A model generated the notes under the pieces. The model was given only the letters and a program-made list of their open reading frames with translations, was not told where the DNA came from and did no database searches. Both the position numbers and the translations under genes were made by a program. From Acinetobacter nosocomialis (GTDB lineage: Bacteria; Pseudomonadota; Gammaproteobacteria; Pseudomonadales; Moraxellaceae), in NCBI GenBank assembly GCA_025736915.1, contig CP107049.1, positions 2,356,001 to 2,420,000 on the forward strand: a DNA stretch of 64,000 nucleotides, written 5' to 3'. This document shows positions 26,848 to 36,006 of the stretch, piece after piece. How positions within the stretch are numbered: the stretch's first letter is position 1; the number at the start of each line of letters is the position of its first letter.

Positions 26848-26876
26848 AAAAGCCCCGATTATTCGGGGCTTTTTTA
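26848..26876. terminator. Bidirectional terminator (membrane gene / etfD)
   Basis: AGCCCCGA (26851-26858) pairs with TCGGGGCT (26863-26870), flanked by A and T tracts, between the convergent gene ending at 26833 and etfD ending at 26877. Confidence 0.92.
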
Positions 26877-28589
26877 TTACATGTTAGGGTAATTCGGACC
26901 ACCGCCGCCCTCAGGCGTTACCCAAGTAATGTTTTGAGATGGGTCTTTAATATCACAAGTCTTACAGTGAACACAGTTTGCTGCGTTAATCTGGAAGCGC
27001 TTAGAACCATCATCATTTTCCATGATTTCATAAACACCAGCAGGGCAGTAGCGCTGTGCAGGCTCATCCCATTTTGGTAAGTTTACGTTCACTGGAATTG
27101 AAGGATCAGTAAGCTTCAAGTGAGCTGGCTGGTTTTCTTCATGTACAGTGTTTGAAATAAACACAGAAGACAAACGGTCAAATGTAAGCTTGCCATCCGG
27201 TTTTGGATAGTTTGGTTTGAAGCTTGTTGCATCAACAGTTTTCAATGCAGCGAAGTCTTGCTTCAAATCATGTAAAGTGAATGGAACTTTAAAGACGTTT
27301 TGGTCAATAAAGTTAAATGCACCACCAATCCATTGACCAAATTTATGCATTGCTGGACCAAAGTTACGAGAGTTATAAAGCTCTTCTTTTAACCAGCTGT
27401 TGTTAAATTTGTCAGTGTATGAAGTCAATTCTTTAACGAATAAATCTTCGCCTTCAGTAACACGAGCAATCGCAAGGTCACCGCCTTTTTCTACGCCAGC
27501 AGCAATCGCTTCAAATACAGCTTCACCACATAACATGCCTGATTTCATGGCAGTGTGTGAGCCTTTGATTTTTGCAAAGTTTAAGAAACCTGCGTCATCA
27601 CCAATCAAGCAGCCGCCTGGGAAGGTCAATTTAGGCAATGAATTGAAACCGCCTTTCACTACAGCACGTGCGCCGTAAGAAATACGCTTACCACCTTCTA
27701 AATACTGTTTAATCAGTGGGTGAGTTTTCCAGCGCTGCATTTCCATGAATGGATACATGTGTGGATTTTCATAAGACAAGTCCACAATCATACCCAAAGT
27801 CACTTGGTTGTTTTCAGCGTGGTATAACCACCAACCACCAGAAGAACCAGTTTCAGCCAATGGCCAACCAGCACCGTGCATTACTAAGCCCGGCTTATGT
27901 TTTGCTGGGTCAATTTCCCAAAGTTCTTTAATCCCGATACCGTAGTGCTGAGGGTCAGCATCTTTATCAAGGTTATATTTTGCAATCAGGCGTTTACCTA
28001 AGTGACCACGGCAACCTTCAGCAAAGAGGGTATATTTAGCGTGAAGCTCATAACCTGGAGTAAAGTTATGCGTTGGTTCGCCATCTTTACCAATACCCAT
28101 GTCACCAGTTTGAATACCTTTTACAGTACCGTCTTCATGGTAAAGCACTTCAGATGCAGCAAAGCCAGGGAAGATAGAAACTTCTAATTCTTCAGCTTTT
28201 TGGCCTAACCAACGAACCACGTTACCTAATGAAATAACATAGTTACCGTCATTGTGCATGGTTTTAGGAACCATCCAGTGAGGTGCTTCTTTAGACGTAG
28301 TTTCTGAAAGTAAGAAGAATGTTTTGTCTTCAGTTACTGGTACGTTCAGAGGCGCGCCTTCTTCTTTCCAGTTCGGGAAAAGTTCATTAATAGCACGTGG
28401 TTCAAGTACAGCACCAGATAAGATATGCGCACCTACTTCAGAGCCTTTTTCAACTACACAAACTGAAAGATCGGGTAAGTTATTCTCAATCGCTAATTGA
28501 CGGATCTTAATCGCAGCAGATAGACCTGCAGGTCCTGCACCTACGATGACAACGTCAAACTCCATCGATTCGCGTTCGATGTGTTCCAT
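26877..28589 (-). CDS. etfD: Electron transfer flavoprotein-ubiquinone oxidoreductase
   Basis: A membrane-associated FAD and 4Fe-4S enzyme that passes electrons from ETF (fatty and amino acid oxidation) to ubiquinone. Of 570 residues, the dinucleotide-binding motif VVIVGAGPAGLSAAIKI lies near 14-30. The C-terminal ferredoxin-like cluster has Cys in RYCPAGVYE and then NCVHCKTCDIKDPSQNITW (about 534-560). The start was set at 28589 (MEHIERESMEF), with GAGGAG 7 bp upstream; an upstream in-frame extension to 28619 is unlikely. No etfAB genes are adjacent. Length and motifs are complete. Confidence 0.97.
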   Translation of the reverse strand: MEHIERESMEFDVVIVGAGPAGLSAAIKIRQLAIENNLPDLSVCVVEKGSEVGAHILSGAVLEPRAINELFPNWKEEGAPLNVPVTEDKTFFLLSETTSKEAPHWMVPKTMHNDGNYVISLGNVVRWLGQKAEELEVSIFPGFAASEVLYHEDGTVKGIQTGDMGIGKDGEPTHNFTPGYELHAKYTLFAEGCRGHLGKRLIAKYNLDKDADPQHYGIGIKELWEIDPAKHKPGLVMHGAGWPLAETGSSGGWWLYHAENNQVTLGMIVDLSYENPHMYPFMEMQRWKTHPLIKQYLEGGKRISYGARAVVKGGFNSLPKLTFPGGCLIGDDAGFLNFAKIKGSHTAMKSGMLCGEAVFEAIAAGVEKGGDLAIARVTEGEDLFVKELTSYTDKFNNSWLKEELYNSRNFGPAMHKFGQWIGGAFNFIDQNVFKVPFTLHDLKQDFAALKTVDATSFKPNYPKPDGKLTFDRLSSVFISNTVHEENQPAHLKLTDPSIPVNVNLPKWDEPAQRYCPAGVYEIMENDDGSKRFQINAANCVHCKTCDIKDPSQNITWVTPEGGGGPNYPNM

Positions 28590-28773
28590 GTAGGACTCCT
28601 CAATACTTAAAGGTGGCAACCGTAATGTCAGATCATCCGGTGCTGCCGTGAGTTTTAATCCATAGGCGCAAATATGCTATTGTGCCTTTTATCGTTTTGG
28701 CTAGTATAGTTTTAAACCATGATCTAGCCAATTGGCTGAGTCGTCATATTTTCTCGTCAGCAAGGCATAAACT

Positions 28774-29385
28774 ATGGTAAATCAAAATAATTCCCCATCG
28801 GATATGGGAAAAATACCGTTATCTGATGATAAAAACTTAATGAACATTGCACAATACTTAAAAGATGTACAGCAAAGTCACAAAAGGTCAATTCCACCTT
28901 TAGAGCAATGGCATCCAAAGCATTGCGGTAAAATGGATTTAACGGTTAAAGCCAATGGAGAATGGTGGCACGAAGGTCAATTAATCAAGCGCCAAGCCCT
29001 ATTGGATTTGTTTACCAAAGTCCTATGGAAAGAAGAGGGTAAATTCTACCTGAAAACCCCTGTAGAACAAATTGAAATCGAAGTTGAAGATGAACCTTTA
29101 TTGGTCAATCAGGTGGATCAGGTCGAAATTTCAGGTGATCAGTTTTTACAACTCACGACGACCAATCAAGATGTGATTTTGGTTGATGCAGAACATCCGA
29201 TTTTTATGCGCGAATATGCAGGCGAATTACGCCCTTATGTGCATGTCCGATTTGGTATTAATGCGCTTATTCAACGCCAAGCTTTCTATCACCTCGTGAA
29301 CTACGGAACACTGGTCGAAAATGATAAAGGTGAAACCATTTTGCAGTTAAAAAGTGGTAATTTGCACTTGCAATTAGGCACTTGA
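28774..29385 (+). CDS. DUF1285 domain protein
   Basis: A 203-residue soluble protein of the DUF1285 family, recognisable from PPLEQWHPKHCGKMDLTVKANGEWWHEG (near residues 42-69), FYLKTPVEQIEIEVEDEPLLV (near 88-108) and the C-terminal ARFGIN-like motif VRFGINALIQRQAFYHLV. The role of the family is not established. An AAGG RBS precedes the ATG. murI starts 48 bp downstream in the same direction, so the two may be co-transcribed. Divergent from etfD. Confidence 0.88.
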   Translation: MVNQNNSPSDMGKIPLSDDKNLMNIAQYLKDVQQSHKRSIPPLEQWHPKHCGKMDLTVKANGEWWHEGQLIKRQALLDLFTKVLWKEEGKFYLKTPVEQIEIEVEDEPLLVNQVDQVEISGDQFLQLTTTNQDVILVDAEHPIFMREYAGELRPYVHVRFGINALIQRQAFYHLVNYGTLVENDKGETILQLKSGNLHLQLGT

Positions 29386-29433
29386 GGTTTAAGCTTTATA
29401 GAGTGAAATTTTCCGACACTCTCTAGTACTGCC

Positions 29434-30300
29434 ATGACAGCCATACAGCCTTTATTTACTGAATTAGAATCTATGCCTAAAGCATCAGCAGATGCCCCAA
29501 TTGGTATTTTTGATTCGGGAATTGGAGGAATGTCGGTTGCAGCAGAAATTGCCAGATATTTGCCAAACGAACGTATTGTCTATTATGCCGATACAGCCTA
29601 CGTTCCTTATGGTCCTCGTTCTGATGAAGAAATTAGAGAGCTTACCGCTCGCGCTGTCGATTGGTTATACCGCCAAGGTTGTAAAATTGCAGTCGTAGCA
29701 TGTAATACTGCCTCAGCATTTAGTCTTGACCATTTACGTGAACATTATGGCGAGCACTTCCCAATTGTTGGTTTAGTACCGGCATTAAAACCTGCCGTAT
29801 TACAAACACGTTCTAAAGTAGTGGCAGTATTGGCAACGCCTGCTACTTTTCGTGGGCAACTTATTAAAGATGTTGTAGAAAAATTTGCTGTTCCAGCGGG
29901 TGTTAAAGTCATGACTTTAACCAATCTGGAACTTGTTCCTTGTGTTGAAGCAGGGCAGCAAATGAGTCCTGTTTGTTTGAATGCATTAAAAGAGGTTTTA
30001 CAGCCTGCAGCCGATCAAGGGGCTGACTATTTAGTGCTCGGTTGTACGCATTATCCGTTCTTAAATGAAGCAATTCAGCATCTTTTTGATAACCAATTCA
30101 CACTGGTTGATTCGGGATTAGCAGTTGCCCGACAAACAGCCCGTATTTTAATAAAAAATGAGTTATTATGTGACCAAATACGTCAGAATGTTGCACGTAT
30201 TGAATGTTATGTAAGTGGTAATAATGCTGATGCATTGCAACCAGTTTTACAGAATATGATTCCACAAGAATTGACATGGACGCTGCACAATCTGAGTTGA
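29434..30300 (+). CDS. murI: Glutamate racemase
   Basis: MurI makes D-glutamate for peptidoglycan. Of 288 residues, the N-terminal substrate loop is GIFDSGIGGMSV near 23-34. The first catalytic Cys is in VVACNTASAF (about 90) and the second in VLGCTHYPFL (about 203), with the two Asp/His-containing loops in place. The ATG at 29434 gives MTAIQPLFTELESMPK; a later ATG at 29474 (MPKASAD) would shorten the N-terminus by 13 residues. Complete. Confidence 0.97.
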   Translation: MTAIQPLFTELESMPKASADAPIGIFDSGIGGMSVAAEIARYLPNERIVYYADTAYVPYGPRSDEEIRELTARAVDWLYRQGCKIAVVACNTASAFSLDHLREHYGEHFPIVGLVPALKPAVLQTRSKVVAVLATPATFRGQLIKDVVEKFAVPAGVKVMTLTNLELVPCVEAGQQMSPVCLNALKEVLQPAADQGADYLVLGCTHYPFLNEAIQHLFDNQFTLVDSGLAVARQTARILIKNELLCDQIRQNVARIECYVSGNNADALQPVLQNMIPQELTWTLHNLS

Positions 30301-30420
30301 GCTCTGTTGTAGGCATTCAGAAGAAAGCGTTTTTTATATTTATTTTTTCTTATTTGGGGCGGTTCATAGTCTTGGCTTATTTAGGCCATATTAAGATTAT
30401 GGGGCGATAAGGGTATTGTT

Positions 30421-31425
30421 ATGCTCGATACACGCTATCAGATTTTTATTTCAACGTCAGGTCGCGAGATGCAACCTGAACGTGTAGTTCTCTCTCAAAC
30501 TTTAGTCAGTATGGGTTTTTTTGCTTGGGGTTTAGAGTATAGAAGTCCTTTAACTACAACACTTTCCCGTCGACAAATTGATGAATCGGATTACGTTGTC
30601 TTACTATTAGGCAGCCAGTATGGTGAACAATCTATTTCTGGTGCTAGCTATTTTGCCCAAGAGTATGAATATGCTTTAAGCCGAGCTAAACCTATTGTGG
30701 TATTCATGCATGAGCAACCTGAAAGCCGCGATATGCATTTGCAAGAGACTCATCCACAGCTTAAAGAAAAATTTTTAGCATTTAGAAAGAAACTATTACA
30801 CGAAGCTCACCACGTATTTTACTTTAAAAGCCCGCGTGATTTAGAGCTAGCTGTCCGTTTAAATATACCTCTAATGGTTGAACAACATGTGGGACAGGGT
30901 TGGGTACCTGCACACCAAGCACATCAGTTGGAAGATGAGGTTAATCGATTAAAAAGTAAAATTTTACAATTAGAGAAACAATTAGCAGATGTACCTACAC
31001 AACTCAATGAAGTAGCACCACAAGACATTTTTGCGTTTGAGTATCAGATTCAAGCGTTTCAAGATGGTAACTTTAAAGAGCTGAAACGCCAGAGGCAAAT
31101 GACGTGGTCTGAGCTATTAAGTATTTTGGCTAAACACTTTGAGACAGCTATGCCAGAAGAAAACTTCGGTACTTGCCTTAATGAATATCTTAATCAAGCA
31201 GGGCTAGAAGACGCTCGTCAGGAGCTGCCAAGAGCACATGCAGTGGCTGGTGCACAGATTAATCATAAAGCGCTATTCCGCATTAAAAATCAAATGCAAT
31301 CACAAGGCTGGATTGTCCCAACCAAGACTGATCAACAACATAGTTTATGGAAGGTGACGACCAAAGCGCAAAAGCTCTTGCTGAGTTATAAGTGGAATCA
31401 TCGAGGTGCTCGATTAAAAGCTTAG
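30421..31425 (+). CDS. DUF4062 domain protein with coiled coil and winged-helix-like C-terminus
   Basis: 334 residues. Residues about 5-100 resemble DUF4062: an FISTSG start, EMQPERVVLSQTLVSMGFFAWGLE, then SRRQIDESDYVVLLLGSQYGE and a helix EYEYALSRAKPIVVFMHE. This is a TIR/nucleoside-hydrolase-like Rossmann pattern often fused to STAND or other signalling modules. Residues about 165-190 form a short coiled coil (LEDEVNRLKSKILQLEKQLADV). The C-terminal 130 or so residues look like a winged-helix/small-domain region (MTWSELLSILAKHF, then ALFRIKNQMQSQGWIVPTK with a beta wing). Function unknown. It sits between murI and hemH with its own spacing. Whether the first domain is enzymatic cannot be told. 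Confidence 0.8.
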   Translation: MLDTRYQIFISTSGREMQPERVVLSQTLVSMGFFAWGLEYRSPLTTTLSRRQIDESDYVVLLLGSQYGEQSISGASYFAQEYEYALSRAKPIVVFMHEQPESRDMHLQETHPQLKEKFLAFRKKLLHEAHHVFYFKSPRDLELAVRLNIPLMVEQHVGQGWVPAHQAHQLEDEVNRLKSKILQLEKQLADVPTQLNEVAPQDIFAFEYQIQAFQDGNFKELKRQRQMTWSELLSILAKHFETAMPEENFGTCLNEYLNQAGLEDARQELPRAHAVAGAQINHKALFRIKNQMQSQGWIVPTKTDQQHSLWKVTTKAQKLLLSYKWNHRGARLKA

Positions 31426-31498
31426 AGCGATTCAATTTATATATAACAATGAAAACTGTTACATTAGTGTCATAAGTTGAACTGAAAGGCATTTGCGC

Positions 31499-32515
31499 AT
31501 GTCGTTTGAAAAAAAACCGAAAATTACTGTCATTTTAGCGAATTTAGGCACACCGGATGAGGCAACTGTCCCAGCGGTGCGCCGTTTTTTAAAGCAGTTT
31601 TTATCTGATTCACGTGTGATTGAAATACCAAAATTCATCTGGTGGATTATCTTAAATTTGTTCGTTTTACCTTTTCGCCCAAAAAGAGTAGCGCATGCCT
31701 ATGCTTCAGTATGGTCTACCGATTCACCCATGCGTGAAATTGTGCTTGAACAAACTCAACGTGTGCAGGCTTATTTAGAACGTGAAAATAAACAATTTGA
31801 TTTAACTGTATTGCCAGCAATGACTTATGGTAATCCGGGTATTGATGCAGTTTTAGAAAAACTGGCAGCTCATCCACAAGAGCATGTCATTTTATTGCCT
31901 TTATTTCCTCAGTATTCTGCGACATCTACAGCGCCTCTATACGATGCATTTGCCAAATGGATTCCTAGTCAGCGCAATTTGCCGGGTCTGACCATTATTA
32001 AAGACTACTACCAGCACCCAATGTTTATTCAGGCACTGGCAGAAAGTGTTTTAGCCTACCAAGAGCAGCATGGTAAGCCTGAAAAACTATTGATGTCATT
32101 TCATGGTATTCCACAGCCTTATGCAGACAAAGGTGACCCTTATGCAGACCGTTGTCGCATTACCGCAAAGTTAGTCGCTGAAGCTTTGCATTTAAAAGAT
32201 GATGAATGGGCAATTAGTTTCCAATCACGTTTTGGAAAACAAGAATGGGTAAAACCTTATACCGATCAGCTTTTACAAGATTGGGCGAAGCAGGGTGTTA
32301 AGTCAGTTCAGGTTTTAAGTCCCGCTTTTTCTGCTGACTGCTTAGAAACACTTGAAGAGTTAGCCATCCAAAACGCTGAGTTGTTTCAAGAGGCGGGTGG
32401 CGGAAGCTATGCTTACATTCCTGCTTTAAATAGTGATCAGGCTCATATTGATTTGCTTGCAGGTTTAGTTCAGGCTAATCTTGATGCCCTTACCCATACC
32501 TTAGCCCACCGTTAA
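31499..32515 (+). CDS. hemH: Ferrochelatase
   Basis: HemH inserts Fe2+ into protoporphyrin IX. 338 residues from the ATG at 31499; an in-frame TTG at 31493 would place the AAAGG RBS too close. Visible: [27 protein letters not shown] near the N-terminus, the catalytic His motif [18 protein letters not shown] near 199-216 and [16 protein letters not shown] near 238-253. The C-terminal GYIP-like region reads [18 protein letters not shown], containing the conserved catalytic-site Glu. An MBL hydrolase gene follows after 23 bp. Confidence 0.97.
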   Translation: MSFEKKPKITVILANLGTPDEATVPAVRRFLKQFLSDSRVIEIPKFIWWIILNLFVLPFRPKRVAHAYASVWSTDSPMREIVLEQTQRVQAYLERENKQFDLTVLPAMTYGNPGIDAVLEKLAAHPQEHVILLPLFPQYSATSTAPLYDAFAKWIPSQRNLPGLTIIKDYYQHPMFIQALAESVLAYQEQHGKPEKLLMSFHGIPQPYADKGDPYADRCRITAKLVAEALHLKDDEWAISFQSRFGKQEWVKPYTDQLLQDWAKQGVKSVQVLSPAFSADCLETLEELAIQNAELFQEAGGGSYAYIPALNSDQAHIDLLAGLVQANLDALTHTLAHR

Positions 32516-32538
32516 TTGCGTTTTAGCCAGAGGTTCTT

Positions 32539-33183
32539 ATGCTGCAAGTCAAAATTGTTCCAGTTACTGCTTTTGCTCAAAATTGTTCTTTAGTTTGGGA
32601 CAGTGAAACAAAAGAAGCAGTTTTGATTGATGCTGGCGGTGACGCTGCTGTTTTGAAGAAAGAAGTAGAAGCCTTAGGTTTAAAAGTAAAGGCACTATGG
32701 CTCACTCATGGGCATTTAGATCACGCAGGGGCAGTGGGTGAACTCGCACAAGAATGGAGTGTTCCTGTTGTTGGTCCGCATAAAGAAGATCAGTTCTGGT
32801 TAGATATGATTCAGGAAGTTTCAGCACGTTATGGCTTTCCAATTCCACAGCCAGTAAAAGTTGATCAATGGCTTGAAGGCGGCGAAGTGTTAAAACTCGG
32901 TGAAGATGAGTTTGAGGTGCGTTTTGCACCAGGACATACACCAGGGCATGTCATGTTCTATAACAAGAATCATGGCTTACTCTGGACTGGCGATGTCCTG
33001 TTTAAAGGCTCAATAGGAAGAACAGACTTTCCACGTGGTAACCATGAGCAACTCATTGAATCGATTCAACGCGAATGCTTTAGCTTGCCAGATCAAACCC
33101 AGTTTATTTCAGGTCATGGACCAATGAGTACCATTGGCTATGAAAAAAAATTTAACCCTTTTGTCGCAGGTAAAGCGGGTTAA
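32539..33183 (+). CDS. MBL-fold hydrolase, glyoxalase II-like (YcbL type)
   Basis: A 214-residue single-domain metallo-beta-lactamase fold. The metal motif is [12 protein letters not shown] (HxHxDH near residues 56-61). Further metal residues are in [12 protein letters not shown] (about 131-142) and in [20 protein letters not shown] (about 150-169). [20 protein letters not shown] at the end is typical of YcbL/type II glyoxalase-like enzymes, which hydrolyse thioesters such as S-lactoylglutathione. It lacks the extra C-terminal domain of classic GloB. Possibly in an operon with hemH. Its stop overlaps that of yacG. Confidence 0.93.
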   Translation: MLQVKIVPVTAFAQNCSLVWDSETKEAVLIDAGGDAAVLKKEVEALGLKVKALWLTHGHLDHAGAVGELAQEWSVPVVGPHKEDQFWLDMIQEVSARYGFPIPQPVKVDQWLEGGEVLKLGEDEFEVRFAPGHTPGHVMFYNKNHGLLWTGDVLFKGSIGRTDFPRGNHEQLIESIQRECFSLPDQTQFISGHGPMSTIGYEKKFNPFVAGKAG

Positions 33184-33374
33184 TCCTCATAATCATCTTC
33201 ATGCTGACTACCCTTGTTTTGCTGAGGAGCATCTTGGGTAGGCAGTCTATATTCATCGTTTGCCCAAGCGCCTAAATCAATGAGTTTACAACGTTCAGAA
33301 CAAAATGGACGAAATTCATTGCCTTCCCAAACACTTGGTTCACCACAACGTGGGCAGGGGAATGTACGTGGCAT
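33180..33374 (-). CDS. yacG: DNA gyrase inhibitor YacG
   Basis: A 64-residue zinc protein that binds GyrB and blocks gyrase activity. The four zinc-ligand cysteines are visible as CPRC (7, 10) and CSERC (25, 29), followed by [16 protein letters not shown], the GyrB-contact region of the family, and an acidic tail. It is convergent with the MBL gene and their stop codons overlap within TTAA at 33180-33183. It is not next to coaE/pilD here, unlike in many gammaproteobacteria. Confidence 0.95.
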   Translation of the reverse strand: MPRTFPCPRCGEPSVWEGNEFRPFCSERCKLIDLGAWANDEYRLPTQDAPQQNKGSQHEDDYED

Positions 33375-33467
33375 AAAGCGATATCCTCAAAGTGAAGAGA
33401 AATAGATTAGGCAAAAGTCAGGTGACTTGTTAGACTTGTGCCGATTTTTATTTAGTTTGATGTGATT

Positions 33468-34100
33468 ATGCAGATTCGTCAATTTCAAGCACAACGTATG
33501 CAAGCGCCTCGCGATTTTACCCCAATTGAAAATACTCCAATTTGTGTAGAAATTGGGGCGGGCAAAGGTAAACATGCTTTGCTATTTAGTGGGCAAAATC
33601 CACAGCACACGTTATATGCGATTGAACGAACCCGAGAAAAATTCTTGGCAATGCAAAAGCAGCATGGTTTAGAACCAAGAGAAAATCTGGTACCTGTACA
33701 TGCGGATGCTTTGCCGTGGGTGGTACATGCTTTACACCCTGCACAAGTTGAACATTTTTTTATTCTTTATCCAAACCCTGAACCGCATAATCCGGCACAG
33801 CGCTGGTTAAACATGCCATTTTTTGAGTTTTTGTTATCACGTCTGAAGACAGGCGGAACCATTACTTTGGCAAGTAATATTCCTGAATATATTGAAGAAG
33901 CTGAACAACAGTTATTAAATGTGTGGAAGCTGCCTTACCAAAAAGAAAAAATTGCGCAAACCTCTGCACGTACTCATTTTGAAATTAAATATTTAGAGCG
34001 TGGCGAGCTTTGTCAGCAGCTCATTATGACCAAGCCTGAAGGTTATAAAACTCGATTTGATGAGTTTGCACCGCTGCAAGGGCAAACACATGGCGAGTAA
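33468..34100 (+). CDS. TrmB-like SAM-dependent methyltransferase
   Basis: 210 residues with a class I methyltransferase fold. Motif I is VEIGAGKGKHALLFSG near 27-42, and the TrmB-like segment LYAIERTREKFLAMQK is near 51-66. HADALPW is near 79-85 and FFILYPNPEPHNPAQRW near 99-115 replaces the canonical FPDPWPKKRH of TrmB. The TrmB family makes m7G46 in tRNA; the altered motif suggests a paralogue with a different or relaxed target. The start is ATG 33468 (GTG 33462 is also possible). It overlaps the next gene by 11 bp. Confidence 0.85.
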   Translation: MQIRQFQAQRMQAPRDFTPIENTPICVEIGAGKGKHALLFSGQNPQHTLYAIERTREKFLAMQKQHGLEPRENLVPVHADALPWVVHALHPAQVEHFFILYPNPEPHNPAQRWLNMPFFEFLLSRLKTGGTITLASNIPEYIEEAEQQLLNVWKLPYQKEKIAQTSARTHFEIKYLERGELCQQLIMTKPEGYKTRFDEFAPLQGQTHGE

Positions 34101-35295
34101 GCGCATTGCCATTATCGGTGCTGGTCCGGCTGGTTTAATGGCAGCTGAGGTACTGAGCCAGTATGATTATGAAATTGAGGTGTTTGAGCAAAAACCTTCG
34201 GCTGCGCGTAAGTTTTTGATGGCTGGTAAAACAGGTTTGAATATCTCGCATGCTGAACCCTTAGCGCAGTTTATTAAGCGCTATGACCATGTAGAATGGC
34301 TCAAACCGTGGGTTGAAAAATGGGATGCAGTCTGGATTCAGAACTGGATGAAAAGTCTAGGAATAGACTCGTATGTGGGTAGTTCCGGTCGTATTTTTCC
34401 TGTCGAAATGAAAGCTGCTCCTTTACTGCGTGCTTGGTTAAAACGTTTAGCAGAACAACAGGTTAAATTCTTTTATCGTCATCGTTGTATTAATTTGCAA
34501 GGTACAACTGTGACTTTAGAAAACCAAAATAATCAAAGCAGCAAGACTTTTACCCAACAATACGATGCAGTCGTATTGGCTTGTGGGGCTGTATCTTGGT
34601 CCCAATTGGGTAGCGATGGTGCTTGGCAGCAATGGATGGATCAATCCAGTGTTGAACCTTTTCAAGCAAGTAATGCAGGAGTATTGCACACTTGGTCAGC
34701 TTTTATGGAAAGCTGTTTTGGTGAACCTTTAAAGCGTATCAATGCGTGGGTTGAGCCTAGCCAAGTTACTCATGGCGATATTGTGATTACTCACTATGGT
34801 TTAGAAAGTGGTGTTATTTATAAACTTGGACGAGCTTTAAGAGAACAACAAAAACAAGGGAAAAGCTTAAATCTATTTTTAGATTTATTGCCTGATGTAG
34901 AGTTGTCACAGTTAATTAAAAAATTGCAGGTTAGTAAAAAACAATCGCTCACCAATATCTGGCGTAAAGCAGGCTTAGACACGGCCAAAATTAACTTAAT
35001 TAGAGAAGTGGTTGATAAAGCGCTATGGAGCCAACCAGAGGCTTTAGCTCAGCAAATTAAAGTACTTCAAATTAAGCTAGATGGCTTTAGGCCTATTGAG
35101 GAAGCAATTAGCTGTGCTGGTGGTGTTAAGCAAGGTGCATTAACTGAAAGCCTAGAGCTTAAACAAACCTCAGGTGTTTTTTGTTGTGGTGAAATGCTGG
35201 ACTGGGATGCTCCTACAGGCGGCTATTTGCTTACAGCATGTTTTGCTACAGGACGAGCGGCTGGTGAAGGTGTGCATTCATTCTTAGAGAAATAA
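34090..35295 (+). CDS. YhiN/HI0933-like FAD-dependent oxidoreductase
   Basis: A 401-residue flavoprotein of the BaiN/HI0933 family (TIGR03862-like). Visible: FAD-binding RIAIIGAGPAGLMAAEVLSQ near 5-24, FEQKPSAARKFLMAGKTGLNIS near 33-54, VLACGAVSWSQLGSDGAW near 162-180 and the C-terminal SCAGGVKQGALTESLELK with GEMLDWDAPTGGYLLTACFATG near 340-385. The substrate is unknown for most members. The start was set at 34090 (MASKRIAI), after AAGGG; it overlaps the end of the methyltransferase, so the two are translationally coupled. Confidence 0.9.
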   Translation: MASKRIAIIGAGPAGLMAAEVLSQYDYEIEVFEQKPSAARKFLMAGKTGLNISHAEPLAQFIKRYDHVEWLKPWVEKWDAVWIQNWMKSLGIDSYVGSSGRIFPVEMKAAPLLRAWLKRLAEQQVKFFYRHRCINLQGTTVTLENQNNQSSKTFTQQYDAVVLACGAVSWSQLGSDGAWQQWMDQSSVEPFQASNAGVLHTWSAFMESCFGEPLKRINAWVEPSQVTHGDIVITHYGLESGVIYKLGRALREQQKQGKSLNLFLDLLPDVELSQLIKKLQVSKKQSLTNIWRKAGLDTAKINLIREVVDKALWSQPEALAQQIKVLQIKLDGFRPIEEAISCAGGVKQGALTESLELKQTSGVFCCGEMLDWDAPTGGYLLTACFATGRAAGEGVHSFLEK

Positions 35296-35372
35296 CGGCA
35301 AATTCGGTACTATGTTTGATATGTGAAAAGTGTTATTTTTGAGCGATCAATAATAATAGGATTTACGAGAAC

Positions 35373-35783
35373 ATGTCTCAAGCATCACCAGTTTATCAAG
35401 GAAGTTGTTTATGTCAGGGTATTCGCTATGAAATTAAAGGCGATATCGGAGATATTATTCAGTGTCACTGCCAACGGTGCCGAAAATCCAATGGAACAGC
35501 ATTTGCCACCAATGCTCCTGTTAAAAGTACAGATTTTAAAATTACCAAAGGTGAAGATCTCGTCAAAAAATTTGCTGTGAACGGTGTGTATCGCTGGTTT
35601 TGTAGCGAATGTGGTTCACCGCTTATTAGCTCGCGTGATGCCCAACCTGAACTATATCGTGTAAGAATTGGGTCACTCGATACACCATTAGACCAAAAGC
35701 CGACAATGCATATTTTTGCTGCTTCAAAAGCAGAGTGGGAAAGCATTTGTGACGATTTACCGCAATACGATGAACGTCCATGA
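35373..35783 (+). CDS. GFA-family zinc protein
   Basis: A 136-residue protein of the glutathione-dependent formaldehyde-activating (GFA/CENP-V) fold. The zinc cysteines are seen as GSCLCQGIRYEI near 11-22, IQCHCQRCRKSNGTAF near 30-45 and WFCSECGSPLIS near 75-86. Despite the name, most members have unproven catalytic activity. It is monocistronic between the flavoprotein and the fluoride riboswitch. No terminator is obvious before the crcB leader. Confidence 0.92.
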   Translation: MSQASPVYQGSCLCQGIRYEIKGDIGDIIQCHCQRCRKSNGTAFATNAPVKSTDFKITKGEDLVKKFAVNGVYRWFCSECGSPLISSRDAQPELYRVRIGSLDTPLDQKPTMHIFAASKAEWESICDDLPQYDERP

Positions 35784-35822
35784 TTTAAAAAGTATGTTTT
35801 AATCAAATTTTAGATGATTTAA

Positions 35823-35828
35823 TATACT
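35823..35828 (+). promoter_or_regulatory. Probable -10 element of crcB riboswitch transcript
   Basis: TATACT (35823-35828) lies 6-7 bp before the GGGG that opens the riboswitch, which is a suitable distance for a start at about 35834. The -35 (TTAATC near 35799) is weak. Confidence 0.45.
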
Positions 35829-35833
35829 TAAAA

Positions 35834-35890
35834 CGGGGAGATGGCATTCCTCCCTTGAAAAACCGCCATATCGGCTAATGATGCCTACGT
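35834..35890 (+). promoter_or_regulatory. Fluoride riboswitch (crcB motif)
   Basis: The aptamer core is clear: CGGGGAGATGGCATTCC, then TCCC, then AAACCGCCA, then the highly conserved GGCTAATGATGCCTACG. These form the pseudoknotted fluoride (crcB) aptamer, which senses F-. It precedes crcB by about 130 nt, the known target. Motif order and spacing agree with the family as I know it; a covariance-model search would confirm it. Confidence 0.95.
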
Positions 35891-35957
35891 TACCCTCATG
35901 TATTTATATCGCTGGGTACGTAGGTTATTGCGTACTCTGCTTATTTTTGGAGTACGC
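35884..35957 (+). promoter_or_regulatory. Candidate expression platform with alternative hairpins
   Basis: The aptamer 3' end CCTACGTTACCC (35884-35895) is nearly complementary (one bulge) to GGGTACGTAGG (35914-35924). Just downstream, GCGTACTC (35930-35937) pairs perfectly with GAGTACGC (35950-35957), which would mask the RBS and lie directly against the ATG of the leader ORF. Both helices compete with aptamer formation or with translation, so they are a plausible fluoride-responsive switch. Confidence 0.55.
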
Positions 35958-35958
35958 C

Positions 35959-36006
35959 ATGTCACCTTTCCCATCATTTTTGTTTGCTCTTTTAGCATCT
36001 CACTAA
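35959..36006 (+). CDS. 15-codon leader ORF upstream of crcB
   Basis: ATG 35959 follows a TGGAG RBS and encodes MSPFPSFLFALLASH, stopping at TAA 36004-36006, which abuts the AAAGGGG RBS of crcB (ATG 36019). The placement suggests translational coupling or a leader peptide rather than a functional protein. Alternatively it may be a chance ORF in the expression platform. No family can be assigned to so short a peptide. Confidence 0.45.
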   Translation: MSPFPSFLFALLASH

